This document shows positions 1 to 8,787 of a stretch of 64,000 nucleotides of DNA, one piece after another. A program made the position numbers and the translations under genes. The notes beneath the pieces are model-generated. The model did no database searches, was not told where the DNA came from, and saw nothing but the letters and a program-made list of their open reading frames with translations. The stretch lies in the NCBI GenBank assembly GCA_963828715.1, contig CAWHFX010000001.1:247461-311460 (forward strand), in the 5' to 3' direction. Source of the DNA: JAQGMV01 sp963828715. GTDB lineage: Bacteria; Pseudomonadota; Gammaproteobacteria; Burkholderiales; SG8-41. Positions within the stretch are counted from its first letter, which is position 1; each line of letters opens with the position of its first letter.

Positions 1-160
1 TGACGAGTGACGAGTGACTGGCGACGAGTGACGGGTAACGGGCGACGGGTGAAGAGTGACGGGTGAAGAGTGACGGCGACAAGCGACAAGCGACAAAGAG
101 TAATCCCCTCTCCCCGTCCTGGGGAGAGGGTAGGGTGAGGGGAAACAAGTTCAGGCTTCG
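1..160. repeat. low-complexity tandem repeat plus intergenic palindrome
   Basis: Bases 1-97 are imperfect tandem copies of a GACGAGTGAC/GACGGGTGAAG-like unit. Bases 107-142 form an imperfect palindrome (CCCCTCTCCCC ... GGGGAGAGGG) of the kind often found dispersed between genes in proteobacterial genomes. Unit spacing is irregular and there are no spacers, so it is not a CRISPR array. The palindrome lies just past the stop of the minus-strand gene that ends at 151 and could act as its terminator. Confidence 0.6.
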
Positions 161-1104
161 AGTAGCAGATCCGGCTCTCCGATCTGCAGCAGGAGGCCGA
201 GCTCGTCGCCGAATTCCCAGCGCTCCTTCCAATCGACACCGGCGAAGCGCGCGATCAGCATGCCCGAGAACCCGACACGTTTTCCCGTCGGCGCGATTCC
301 GTACAGCGCGTTCGTGTGCGTGCCTTCGAAGTTGCATCGCGCCCAGACTTCTTCGCCTTCCGCGATCAGCACCTCGACCCGTGTTTTCAGGTCCGGAATC
401 GCAGAGCGCAACGCCTGATCACCTGCGCCATTACGCGTAGCCCGTTCGTGCAGGTGCTGCAGGAGCCGGCGGGTCACGCGGCCGTACGTGCGGGACGAAT
501 CGTCGGCCGCGCCGGCACTGAGCGCACCCAGCACGGCGAGCTTGTTGCGATGCTCGCTGGAGTCCGTCTGTTGCGCGGCGAGGCGTTCCAGCATCGTGGC
601 CGGATCTTCGCCGCCTTGCGGCAGCGCTGGCGCGATGCGCTTACCGTCCGCGCGCGGCGGCAGCTTTGCGCCGAGCTGCTGCAGTTTCCCGGCTTCGTCC
701 ATCATGAACCAGCCTTCGACCATCTGACCGTTGACGACACGCAGGAACGCGCACTCGTATACATCGAGCTTGCGGTTGGTCGGTTCGATGCCGAAATACG
801 CGCCCGTGTGCGTGGCGTTGATCCTGAACAGCAGGCCCACGCGTTCGCCTTCCGCCACGATGCCTTCTATCACGTCGACGCGATCCGGAAGGGAAGTGCG
901 CAGATACATGCCGGGATGAGCCCAGCCCTGGTCGCGTGCGTTCGCAGCCAGGTGAAAGCTGCCGCCTCGCGCACGATCGTAATTCGGAGCCAGCACTTCG
1001 CGCTCCACCGCCGGCATGTCCTTCGTGCCCTGCGATTTTTTGAACCGCAGCGCGACCGCCTTGTTTTTCTCGAGTAGATCCCTGCTCATGTCGTCCATGC
1101 TCAT
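151..1104 (-). CDS. SnoaL-like (NTF2 fold) protein with two ester-cyclase-type domains
   Basis: The 317-residue product has two copies of the same fold. Each copy contains a Thr-His-(Thr/Ala)-like segment and a 'xYGIxPTxK/N' segment (THTGAYFGIEPTNRK and THTNALYGIAPTGKR), typical of the SnoaL-like polyketide cyclase/ester cyclase family. An upstream in-frame extension to 1476 is low-complexity shadow of the neighbouring gene. The start at 1104 is chosen because it overlaps the stop of the upstream receptor gene in an ATGA arrangement, implying translational coupling. It is the last gene of a minus-strand operon with an M20 peptidase and a Bug receptor. No substrate can be inferred; a cytosolic hydrolase or isomerase role is possible. 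Confidence 0.8.
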   Translation of the reverse strand: MSMDDMSRDLLEKNKAVALRFKKSQGTKDMPAVEREVLAPNYDRARGGSFHLAANARDQGWAHPGMYLRTSLPDRVDVIEGIVAEGERVGLLFRINATHTGAYFGIEPTNRKLDVYECAFLRVVNGQMVEGWFMMDEAGKLQQLGAKLPPRADGKRIAPALPQGGEDPATMLERLAAQQTDSSEHRNKLAVLGALSAGAADDSSRTYGRVTRRLLQHLHERATRNGAGDQALRSAIPDLKTRVEVLIAEGEEVWARCNFEGTHTNALYGIAPTGKRVGFSGMLIARFAGVDWKERWEFGDELGLLLQIGEPDLLLEA

Positions 1105-2078
1105 TCCGGCTTGATGCCTGCGACTTTCACGACTCTGGCGATGCGCTCGTAGTCCGCTCGCACGAAGGCGCCGAATTCTTCGGGCGTTGCGCTGCCGAGC
1201 GGTTGCAGGCCCTGGTTCGCGAACTGCCGCTTCACGTCCGCATCCGCGAGAACTTTCTGGAGCGCGGCATGCGTGACATCGACGACATTGCGCGGCGTCG
1301 CGTGCGGCGCGAACACACCGTTCCAGGCGTTGTATTCGTATCCGCGCACGCCGGCCTCCTGCAGCGTCGGCAATTCCGGCAGGACGGGCGAACGCTTCGC
1401 GGTCGAGACGGCCAGCGCTCTCAGCCGCCCGGCACGCACGTGCGTCACGACGGCTCCGGCCGGCACGATCGTCCACTGCGACTCGCCCGAGATGAGACTC
1501 GCTGCAACGGGCCCGCCGCCCTTGTAGGGTACATGAACCGTGTCGATGCCGGCGAGCGTCGTGAACAGAACGCCCGCAAGATGGCTCGACGAGCCGACAC
1601 CGGCGGACGCCATGTTGAGCTTGCCGGGTTGCGCTTTGGCGAGCGCGATGAATTCCTGGACCGTTCGGGCGGAGAGGCCGGGATACACGACCATCACTGC
1701 TTCGGCGTTCACGATGAGCGATAGGGGCGAGAAATCGCGCAGCGGATCGTAAGGGAGGCTCCGTTGCGTGAAGCGCGCGGTGATCATCGTCGAGGGTGCC
1801 CCAACGGTGAGGGTATAGCCATCAGGCGCCGCGCGTGCGCCGGTTTCGGTGCCGATGATGCCGCCGGCGCCGCCGCGGTTATCCACGACCATGGGTTGTC
1901 CGAGCCGTTCCGCCCACCTCGGCGCGATGATGCGTACGAGCACGTCCATCGAGGCCCCTGCAGTCTGGGGCGTGATGAGACGGATCGGGCGCAGGGGGTA
2001 GGACTGCGCGGCTGCGCTCAGTATGCACAGCGATGCGACGGCGAACAGGCCTGCACGTGCGAGTTTTGCGTTGATCAC
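1101..2078 (-). CDS. tripartite tricarboxylate transporter (Bug/TctC) substrate-binding protein
   Basis: 325 residues with an N-terminal signal peptide ending near ALA-type residues (SAAAQS). Family hallmarks are visible: YPxRPIRLITP after the signal, VVDNRGGAGG, AAPDGYTL, LPYDPLRDFSPLS, HVPYKGGGP and GRLRALAVST. These periplasmic proteins bind carboxylates and deliver them to TctAB-type permeases or signal their presence. The start is GTG, two bases after the TAA of the M20 peptidase gene, and the gene ends in an ATGA overlap with the SnoaL-like gene, so all three are probably co-transcribed. No TctA or TctB permease genes are nearby, which is usual for orphan Bug receptors in Burkholderiales. 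Confidence 0.95.
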   Translation of the reverse strand: MINAKLARAGLFAVASLCILSAAAQSYPLRPIRLITPQTAGASMDVLVRIIAPRWAERLGQPMVVDNRGGAGGIIGTETGARAAPDGYTLTVGAPSTMITARFTQRSLPYDPLRDFSPLSLIVNAEAVMVVYPGLSARTVQEFIALAKAQPGKLNMASAGVGSSSHLAGVLFTTLAGIDTVHVPYKGGGPVAASLISGESQWTIVPAGAVVTHVRAGRLRALAVSTAKRSPVLPELPTLQEAGVRGYEYNAWNGVFAPHATPRNVVDVTHAALQKVLADADVKRQFANQGLQPLGSATPEEFGAFVRADYERIARVVKVAGIKPE

Positions 2079-2080
2079 GG

Positions 2081-3388
2081 TTACTTCGCCGGCACTGGCG
2101 CCTTGCCTTGGGAGATGTCCATCATCATGCGTGTCGTCAGGTAAAGGCGCGGCTCGATCGACGCGCTCACGATGTACTCGGCGTTCGTGGAATGCGCGCC
2201 GAAGCCGCGCAGCCCGAAGCCTTCCAGCACCGGGGCTTTCGTATCGAGCGCAGCGAACGCGGCATCCGTTCCGCCGCCGGTCGGCCGGTCGCGGACGGTG
2301 AGCTGCAGACCGATTTCCTCGTAGATCTTGCGCGCATGCGCTGCAAGTGCGCGCGAGGCGTCGGTCGCCTGAAGCGGCGGACGCCTGCGTTCGAACGACA
2401 CTTCCACTTTGCTGCCCGGCAGTAGCTTCTTCGTGATGCGCTCGCGCAAGGTCTTCTCGATTACGTCCATGTCGGCTATTCGATCCACGCGGATATCGGC
2501 CTGCGCCGTCGCTTCCGGTGGAATCATGTTGCGGACGACGCCTGCGCGGGCGAGCGTCCAGTTGACCTGCCGGCCGACGGAGGGGTCGGAAAGATCGCGC
2601 GCCTGCAGGATCTGGTGCGCAAGTTCGTAGAGCGCGTTCACGCCGCGCTCGGGTGCAGAACCGGCGTGCGACGCCTGTCCGTGCACCGTGATCGTTGCGG
2701 CGCCGATACCGCTGGTTGCGAGTCGGATCTCATCGGTGCTCGGACTGCCGCCGGCTTCGAACGAAAGCACTGCGTCGTGCTCCTTGCCGAGCTGCGTGAT
2801 AACGAAACGCGACGCGGGTGAGCTCACTTCTTCGTCGGCGTTGATCAGCACCGTCAGCGTTCCGTACTCGTGAAAGCCGAGCGCCTGCAGCATCGACAGC
2901 GCGTGCAGGATCACGGCGACACCGTGCCTGTCATCCGCTATGCCGAGGCCCCATATGAATTCGTCGGCGATCCGGAATGGTTGCTTCGCGATCGTGCCGC
3001 GCGGGTAAACCGTATCCATGTGCGCGATCAGCAGGATCTTCTTCGTTCCCGTTCCGGTGAAGGTCGCCTTGACCATTTTGCCGATCTTCGGCGGTGTATC
3101 GAACATCTTGTAGATGTCCGGACCGGGCTCAATGGTCTCCACTTTGGCGCCGAGCGCCGCAAGCCGCGACTCGATGACTGCTGCGATGTGGTCGAGGCCC
3201 TCCCGGTCCGCGCTGCCGCTTTCGATCGTGGCGAGCTCGCGCAGCGTCTCGATGAAAGGCGATCTCTCGGCTTTCGCGAGCGACAGTACCTTTTCGACGG
3301 CGGCGCCGAACGCGACGCCCGCCACCGACATGGCTGCTGCGAACGTTACGGCAGCCGCATACAACCTGACATCTTTTGGAAGTTCCAA
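2081..3388 (-). CDS. M20 family metallopeptidase, carboxypeptidase G2-like
   Basis: 435 residues with an N-terminal hydrophobic export signal (about 8-30). Zinc-site motifs are present: AHMDTVYP (His123, Asp125), GIADDRHG (Asp152/153) and NADEEVSS (Glu186/187). The C-terminal PTGGGTDAA and GFGLRGFGAHSTNAEY segments complete the M20 active site and the dimerisation-domain layout of glutamate carboxypeptidase/CPG2-type enzymes. The likely reaction is hydrolysis of an N-acyl amino acid or C-terminal amino acid in the periplasm. The start is TTG at 3388, supported by a GAGGAG ribosome site about 8 bases upstream. It heads the operon with the Bug receptor and SnoaL-like gene. Confidence 0.92.
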   Translation of the reverse strand: MELPKDVRLYAAAVTFAAAMSVAGVAFGAAVEKVLSLAKAERSPFIETLRELATIESGSADREGLDHIAAVIESRLAALGAKVETIEPGPDIYKMFDTPPKIGKMVKATFTGTGTKKILLIAHMDTVYPRGTIAKQPFRIADEFIWGLGIADDRHGVAVILHALSMLQALGFHEYGTLTVLINADEEVSSPASRFVITQLGKEHDAVLSFEAGGSPSTDEIRLATSGIGAATITVHGQASHAGSAPERGVNALYELAHQILQARDLSDPSVGRQVNWTLARAGVVRNMIPPEATAQADIRVDRIADMDVIEKTLRERITKKLLPGSKVEVSFERRRPPLQATDASRALAAHARKIYEEIGLQLTVRDRPTGGGTDAAFAALDTKAPVLEGFGLRGFGAHSTNAEYIVSASIEPRLYLTTRMMMDISQGKAPVPAK

Positions 3389-3436
3389 TCACGTCTCCTC
3401 GCGGCCGAAGACGTGATGGTACACAGAAGCGCAGCC

Positions 3437-3477
3437 ACAAAAGACAAGACCCCGGCCGGTTCCTACCGACCGAGGTC
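3437..3477 (-). terminator. Rho-independent terminator after the metal ABC operon
   Basis: Bases 3448-3459 pair with 3466-3477 as a 12-bp GC-rich stem (two G-U pairs on the minus-strand RNA) with a 6-base loop. On the minus strand the stem is followed by TTGTCTTTTG. It lies between the permease gene end (3651) and the M20 peptidase start, facing the permease. Confidence 0.65.
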
Positions 3478-3650
3478 ATGTTCCGCACAATTTGGCGGGC
3501 CCGTGCGCTGGTGCCAGCGGCAGAGTATCCATCTGCCTAGGAGCGGCGTGAACCGCATGGGCCGAACTATCGCCCATTTGCGGGTCGAGGCAGACGCGGA
3601 ACAGCGCCCGTTTTCCTGCGCAATTCCGGCTTCTGCATGGCCCGGGCGTG

Positions 3651-4914
3651 TTATTGCACACGGCGTGCCGGGGCGCCCCTCCTGACCACGTACACGCCCG
3701 CCAGGCCGATCAGCAGAAGCGGCAGTCCGAGCCGCCAGCGTTGGCGTTCGCGCGCCTGCTCGCCGAGGTGCTGCAGGACGAGTTGCTCGCCCGCGTAGAT
3801 TTCACTGCGGCCGGCGATGTACTGGCGCATGCGCTCGATCTTCTCCGGATCCATCTCCTTGCGGCCCCAGCGCACATCCTGCTCGAGCGCGCGGAGGCGT
3901 GCGAGCTCGACCTTCGCGCGATCGACTGAGTCGAGCGTCTCGGCTCGCGTTTTCCGCTCGTGGCTCGTAAGGAATGCCGCCTGCAGCGCGGGCGCGGCGC
4001 TTTCGAGCGCGTCCAGCCACGGCTGGTGCACGCGCGGGAAAGACTATGAGCAGCAGACCGATGACAGCGAGTGCCGCGGATACCGTCCGCGCGGAGCCGC
4101 GAGGCGTCGCCCGGCGCAACCCGACAATCAGCGCGACCAGTGCCGCCGCAGCGCCGAACGTGGTTACGATCGCAGGCCCGGTCGGCAGGTCCCATGACCA
4201 TGACGCATAGAGTCCGCACGCGGTCAGTGTCGTTCCGACGACCCAGGCGATGACGAGGCGACGCCGCAGGTTCGTCGCGACGAGACCCGCCAGCGCCGCC
4301 GGGACGATGAGATAGGCGAACACGAGCAGTACGCCCGCAATGCGCACCGAAGAGGTGACCACCAGCGCGAACGAGCCGTAGAAGATGAAATCCCAGAAGA
4401 AGATGCGCCGCCGCCTCAGTTCCGCGCGTCGGGGATTGAAGGAGAGTTCGACGAGTGCGTCCCGGAACATGAGGTGAAGGAGTCCGATCGCCGCATAGAG
4501 AGCGGCGACGGTTCCGACTTCGTCCGGCGTCACGGTCAGAATCGAACCGATCAGGAGTTGCTTCACGTGCTCCGCGCCTTGCGGTGCCCGGTCCAGAGCG
4601 AGCACGGCGAGCGAAGCGGAGACCGCATAGACGATCCCGATGACGGCCTCCTGCTGGATGCTGTATTCGAAGCGGCGCGTCGCGGCGAAGAGAAGCGCTC
4701 CGGAAAGCGCGAATGCGAGCGCGTACCAGTACGCGGCCTCGCTCTGCACCGGGAAGCCCGCAAGGATCGCGACGGTGAGCCCGAGCGCCGCCATCTGCGC
4801 GAGCGACAAATCCACGAACACGACGCCGCGCGCGAGCACGTGCATGCCGAACCAGGCATGAATCAGGGTCAGCACCACGCCCGCGACAAACGGCCAGAGC
4901 AGGAGCTCGCTCAC
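3651..4914 (-). CDS. metal ABC transporter permease (ZnuB/MntB type), frameshifted, with C-terminal extension
   Basis: The first 290 or so residues are an ABC-3 family inner-membrane permease with about eight hydrophobic segments and the family signature VFVDLSLAQMAALG near residue 35. A one-base frameshift near 4,030-4,040 separates this from the in-phase continuation HQPWLDALESAAP..., which carries a charged helical stretch (ERKTRAETLDSVDRAKVELA) and a final membrane helix before 3651. ABC-3 permeases usually end near 270-290 residues, so the extra soluble-plus-membrane tail is unusual. The start overlaps the stop of the upstream binding-protein gene (ATGA). No ATP-binding subunit gene is adjacent. 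The frameshift is more likely a sequence error than a true mutation. Confidence 0.8.
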
Positions 4915-5793
4915 GGCGACGCCCTGGCTGCCGCGACGAGCTGCGCGACGTTCTCGTCGAAAAGCCGCAGGTAGTCGTAGCCCGAAGGATTGAGTGTCAC
5001 GGCGCGCGCGCCGGTGCCTTCTGCAATCCTGCGCACGAGCCCCGGATCGGCATGGGGATCGGCGATCACGATCCTTACGCGCGATTCCCGCATGTGCCGG
5101 AGTAGAGCAGCGAGCTCCGGAGGCGAAGGTGGAATGCCCGGCGTCGGCTCGGCAGCGGCCACGATCGTGAGTCCGAACGCTTCCGCAAAATACGACCAGC
5201 TGTCATGCACGACGACGACCCTGGTTCCGTGCAAAGGCATGAGAGCGCGATTCCAGGTCGCCATTTTCTGCTCGAGCGCTGTGACGAACGCGCGCCTGTT
5301 CGTTTCGAATGCTGCCGCATCGGCGGGGCTCGCTTGCGAGAACGCCGCCTGGATCGCCGCCGTGATGGCTATCGCATTCTGCGGGTCGAGCCAGTAATGC
5401 GTGTTGCCGTAGGCGTGCACATGAGCGACGCGTTCGATTCGCAGGCGTGGCGTTTCGGTCTGGATGAGGCGCACGTTGCGTGACGCGTCGAGTACCTCGC
5501 ACGGTCGGCGGCAGGCGCAGGCGTGTGAACCACGGCTCGTGATCGAGCCCGACACGGATCACGAGCGCTGCGGCGCGTGCGCGTGCGAGATGACCCGGTT
5601 TGATTTCCAGCACGTGCGGGTCGTGCTCGGGTGCGAGGAGACTCTCGACCGCCACTCGCGAACCGCCGACCGCTTCGGCCAGCGCCTTCAGATCGGGCGA
5701 CGTGGTCACCACGCGCAGCGGCTGCTGCGCATGCGCATGCCCCGCCAGCACTGCAAGTGCGAGCGCGGCTAAGACGTTGCGGAAGTTCGGCAC
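4911..5793 (-). CDS. metal ABC transporter substrate-binding protein (ZnuA/SBP_bac_9 type), frameshifted
   Basis: The N-terminal part has a signal peptide (MPNFRNVLAALALAVLAGHAHA) and the cluster A-I start RVVTTSPDLKALAEAVGG, with an HDPH metal-ligand segment. A one-base frameshift near 5,500 is followed by EVLDASRNVRLIQTE, the diagnostic HAYGNTHYWLDPQNA, VVVVHDSWSYFAEAFG and VIADPHADPGLVRRIAEG segments, which hold further His/Asp ligands. The protein would capture zinc or manganese in the periplasm and pass it to the permease encoded immediately downstream (4-base overlap). The start is a GTG at 5793 and is only moderately supported. Confidence 0.82.
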
Positions 5794-5884
5794 GTCAGAG
5801 GGGCGACCAACATCACGTTCGTGCTGAGGAGCGGCAGCGTCTCGCGCCGGAGTCCTGAGCCAGGCACACAGTGCTGCGGTCGAA

Positions 5885-5965
5885 GGGATGAACGACCGCG
5901 GCCGTTCACCCCCTTCGACTAAGCTCAGGGCAGGCTTCGAGACGGCCCCGGGCGGACTCCTCAGG
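5885..5965. repeat. dispersed intergenic repeat-like sequence
   Basis: Contains CCCCTTCGACTAAGCTCAGG followed by TCAGGGCGAACGG, resembling a short inverted element commonly seen scattered between genes in beta- and gammaproteobacterial assemblies. It lies between the metal-binding-protein gene and the amidase gene. No other copy is present in the window. Confidence 0.35.
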
Positions 5966-6002
5966 GCGAACGGAAAGCCTCATCAGCCTGTGCTTCGAAA
6001 CG

Positions 6003-7097
6003 CTACGAATGCTTCGAAAATATCGACTTCGGGATCATGCAGTGCACGCCCTTGCGCACGTCGACGACCTGGGAGACGCGACAGTCGGCAGCCATCGACA
6101 CCAGGCTGTACGCTTCGTAGCGGCTCATCGGCACCAGTTTCTGGCTGGACAGCCAGTTAACCGCTTCGCGCACGGCATTCACCATCGCGACGTTCAGATC
6201 CTCGTCGAGCCCGACCGTGATCCAGTGCGTACGCGTTTCGACGAACGGCCAGTCGAGCTTCATGTCCTTGCGCACGATCGGCTGAATACGAATCTCTTTG
6301 TACGAGCATTCGAGCGCGGTGAGATTGACCTCGCCGTTACCCTGCCGGCAGTGCGAGTCGCCGGTCCAGATCAACCCGCCTTTCAGGAACACGGGGATGA
6401 AAATGGTCGAACCTTCCGTGAGCTCGTTGATGTCGAGGTTCGATCCGTTCTTCCACGGGCGCAGCGTCGATACCGGCGCCATCGGATCCTTTACACCGCC
6501 TTTGCGCGGCGAGGGATCGTTCGGATCGATGCCGACTGCGAACGTGCCGGGAAAGGGTTGCAGATCGAGCACGATACCGGGCTTGAATTCGGTCGTGCGC
6601 TTCTCGAGATCGAGATTGAAGAAGCGGATGAAACCTTCCGGCATCTCGTTGGCGAGCGCGCCGATCGTCGGGAATTCCTTGCCCGGCAGGTTGAAGTTCA
6701 CTGCGAACGGCTTGGGCTCGATTCTGAGGATGCGCACCTCGAGCACGTCGCCGGGTTCCGCGCCGTTCACGTAGATCGGGCCCGGTCACCGAGTGCGGAC
6801 CGCCGCCGGGATTGGCCTTCCGTAGTGCCACGACGTCGTCCATCGTCACCCCCGGGCGGATCTTGTCGTGCGAATGCATCATCGTTTCGATCGACACCGT
6901 GTCACCGGACTCGATCGTGAGCTTCGGTTTCTCCGCGGGTCGAGCCACCCCCACTGCACGGTTTCGAGCGTCGCCGCGAAGCGTGTGGTGCTTGCCGGTT
7001 TTGGCGGACGGGGCCCAGTCGTGAGCGCTTCTCGGTGCCATGCCGCCTGCTGCGCGATGACGGTGCCGCCAGCGAACGTCGTCAGGAATGGCGGCAA
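6003..7097 (-). CDS. acetamidase/formamidase family amidohydrolase, two frameshifts
   Basis: Reading three phases in turn gives a continuous family member of about 364 residues. The first part has a possible leader and STTRFAATLETVQWGWLDP. The middle has AEKPKLTIESGDTVSIETMM and GGGPHSVTGP. The long last part has IYVNGAEPGDVLEVRIL, NFNLPGKEFPTIG, GDSHCRQGNGEVNLTALEC and METRTHWITVGLDEDLN-like segments. The phases switch near 6,940 and 6,780. The family hydrolyses short-chain amides or formamide to ammonia and the acid. Both lesions sit beside short GC-rich runs, so indel error is the likely cause. The exact start is uncertain; 7097 is the furthest supported ATG. Confidence 0.82.
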
Positions 7098-7244
7098 TCA
7101 CGAACATGCGTGTTCTCGAGGTGCACGGATATCCCCCTTGGTTGTGTGCCCGATTATGGTCCCCGCGCCTGCGCCTGCGCGTCAAGGCGCGCGCGCGGAT
7201 GGGGCACGGCCCGCAGGTCCGCACCCTTTTCGTGCTCTGGTAGA

Positions 7245-7261
7245 GTGACGGCTTCCGTCAC
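7245..7261 (+). promoter_or_regulatory. perfect hairpin/inverted repeat upstream of the TRAP operon
   Basis: GTGACGG and CCGTCAC pair perfectly around a 3-base loop and end 5 bases before the AGGGGAG ribosome site of the dctP gene. It could be an operator dyad or a leader hairpin controlling the transporter. Position and perfection are seen; function is inferred. Confidence 0.45.
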
Positions 7262-7275
7262 CCAAAGGGGAGTTC

Positions 7276-8286
7276 ATGCGTTCGTCGTATCTGCTGTGTG
7301 CCGTGCTGCTCGCGCTGGTTTCGGCTGCGAATGCTCAGAACTATCGCGCCGAGTACAAGCTGTCCACGGTGCTGCCTGCGAGTTATCCGTGGGGCAAGGC
7401 AGGCGAGCGCTGGTCCGAGCTCGTGAAAGAGAAAACGCAGGGCCGCATCAACATCAAGATGTATCCCGGCATGAGTCTCGTCGGCGGCGATCAGACGCGG
7501 GAGTTTTCGGCGCTGCGTCAGGGCGTGATCGATCTTTCGATCGGCTCGACCATCAACTGGTCCCCACAGGTGCGGCAGCTCAATCTGTTCTCGATGCCGT
7601 TTCTCATGCCCGACCATCGCGCCATCGATGCACTGACCAAAGGCGAGGTCGGCAAGCAGATCTTCGGCATACTCGAAAAGAGCGGCGTCGTTCCGCTCGC
7701 ATGGGGTGAGAATGGGTTCCGCGAGCTTTCGAACTCGAAAGGCGTGATCGCCTCGCCCGCCGACATGAAAGGCAGGAAGTTTCGTGTCGTGGGCTCGCCG
7801 ATATTCATAGAGACGTTCAGCGCGCTCGGCGCGAACCCGACGCAGATGAGTTTCGCCGATGCGCAGCCGGCGCTTTCAACGGGCGCGGTAGACGGACAGG
7901 AGAACCCGCTTTCGGTGTTCGTCGGCGCGAAGATGTGGACGCTCAACCAGAAATTCCTGACGCTGTGGGGCTACACCGCCGATCCGCTGGTCTTCGTCGT
8001 CAACAAGGAAGTGTGGGAATCGTGGACGCGGGCGGATCGCGACGCCGTGCGACAGGCGGCGATCGAAGCGGGCGCCGAGAACGTGGCCGCGGCACGGAAA
8101 GGCATTGCCGGCAACGACACCGAAATCCTGAAGCAGATCGAGGCGCAGGGCGTGACGGTGACGCGTCTGACGCCGGAACAGCGCAAGGCGTTCGAGTCGG
8201 CGACGCGTGCCGTGTACGACAAGTGGGCACAGCAGATCGGGCGCGATCTGGTGAAGGCCGCTGAAACGGCGATTGCCAAGCGCTGA
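7276..8286 (+). CDS. dctP: TRAP transporter substrate-binding protein
   Basis: 336 residues with a signal peptide (cleavage near ANAQN, about residue 21). The DctP family layout is clear: ACR-like YKLSTVLPASYPWGKAGERWSELVKEKTQGRI, then NLFSMPFLMPDH, and KGRKFRVVGSPIF followed by FADAQPALSTGAVDGQENPL, which contains the conserved carboxylate-binding arginine region. It captures an organic acid in the periplasm for the DctQM permease encoded next. A clear AGGGGAG site precedes the ATG. The stop overlaps the dctQ start by one base (TGATG). Confidence 0.95.
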   Translation: MRSSYLLCAVLLALVSAANAQNYRAEYKLSTVLPASYPWGKAGERWSELVKEKTQGRINIKMYPGMSLVGGDQTREFSALRQGVIDLSIGSTINWSPQVRQLNLFSMPFLMPDHRAIDALTKGEVGKQIFGILEKSGVVPLAWGENGFRELSNSKGVIASPADMKGRKFRVVGSPIFIETFSALGANPTQMSFADAQPALSTGAVDGQENPLSVFVGAKMWTLNQKFLTLWGYTADPLVFVVNKEVWESWTRADRDAVRQAAIEAGAENVAAARKGIAGNDTEILKQIEAQGVTVTRLTPEQRKAFESATRAVYDKWAQQIGRDLVKAAETAIAKR

Positions 8287-8786
8287 TGCAAGAGCCCTTC
8301 GAAGCCGGACTCGGGGAGCGCGAGCCGCTCCCCCGTTCCGTTTCCATCGAGCGCGGCGTGCTGGCGTTCGTGATGGCGGTGCTGTGCTCGATCACGATGG
8401 CGAACGTGGTCGTGCGCTACCTGACGAACGTGTCGTTCGCTTTCACCGAAGAGATCTCGGTTTCGCTCATGGTCGTGATGACCCTCGTGGGCGCAGCGAC
8501 TGCGTTTTATCGCGACAAGCACATCGCGATTGTTTTCCTGGTTGACCGTTTGCACGCGCGCACACAGGCGCGGTTCGCTCTGTTTGCGCGGGCTGCCTGC
8601 GTGCTCATGTTCGCGCTGCTCGCCTGGTACGGCGCGCGCATGGCGTGGGACGATTATCGGTTCGACGTGACGTCGCCGGCGCTCGGCATTCCGCAGTGGC
8701 TCTATACCGTGTGGCTCCCGCTCGTATCGCTGATCATCGTCGTGCGGCTGCTGCACATGTTCGTCGGGCGGGTGAGGGGAACCTAG
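8286..8786 (+). CDS. dctQ: TRAP transporter small permease subunit
   Basis: 166 residues with four hydrophobic segments (roughly 20-45, 52-70, 95-115 and 135-155) and the family segment FTEEISVSLMVVMTLVGAATAFYRDKHIAI. This membrane subunit pairs with DctM. The gene overlaps dctP by one base and ends one base before the proposed dctM start, so the three form a tight operon. Confidence 0.93.
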   Translation: MQEPFEAGLGEREPLPRSVSIERGVLAFVMAVLCSITMANVVVRYLTNVSFAFTEEISVSLMVVMTLVGAATAFYRDKHIAIVFLVDRLHARTQARFALFARAACVLMFALLAWYGARMAWDDYRFDVTSPALGIPQWLYTVWLPLVSLIIVVRLLHMFVGRVRGT

Positions 8787-8787
8787 C

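Noticed and set aside
1..97. CRISPR array
   Set aside because: Units are short, irregular and contiguous, without unique spacers.
3651..6002. ATP-binding subunit for the metal transporter
   Set aside because: Looked for Walker A/B and the ABC signature on both strands around the operon and found none.
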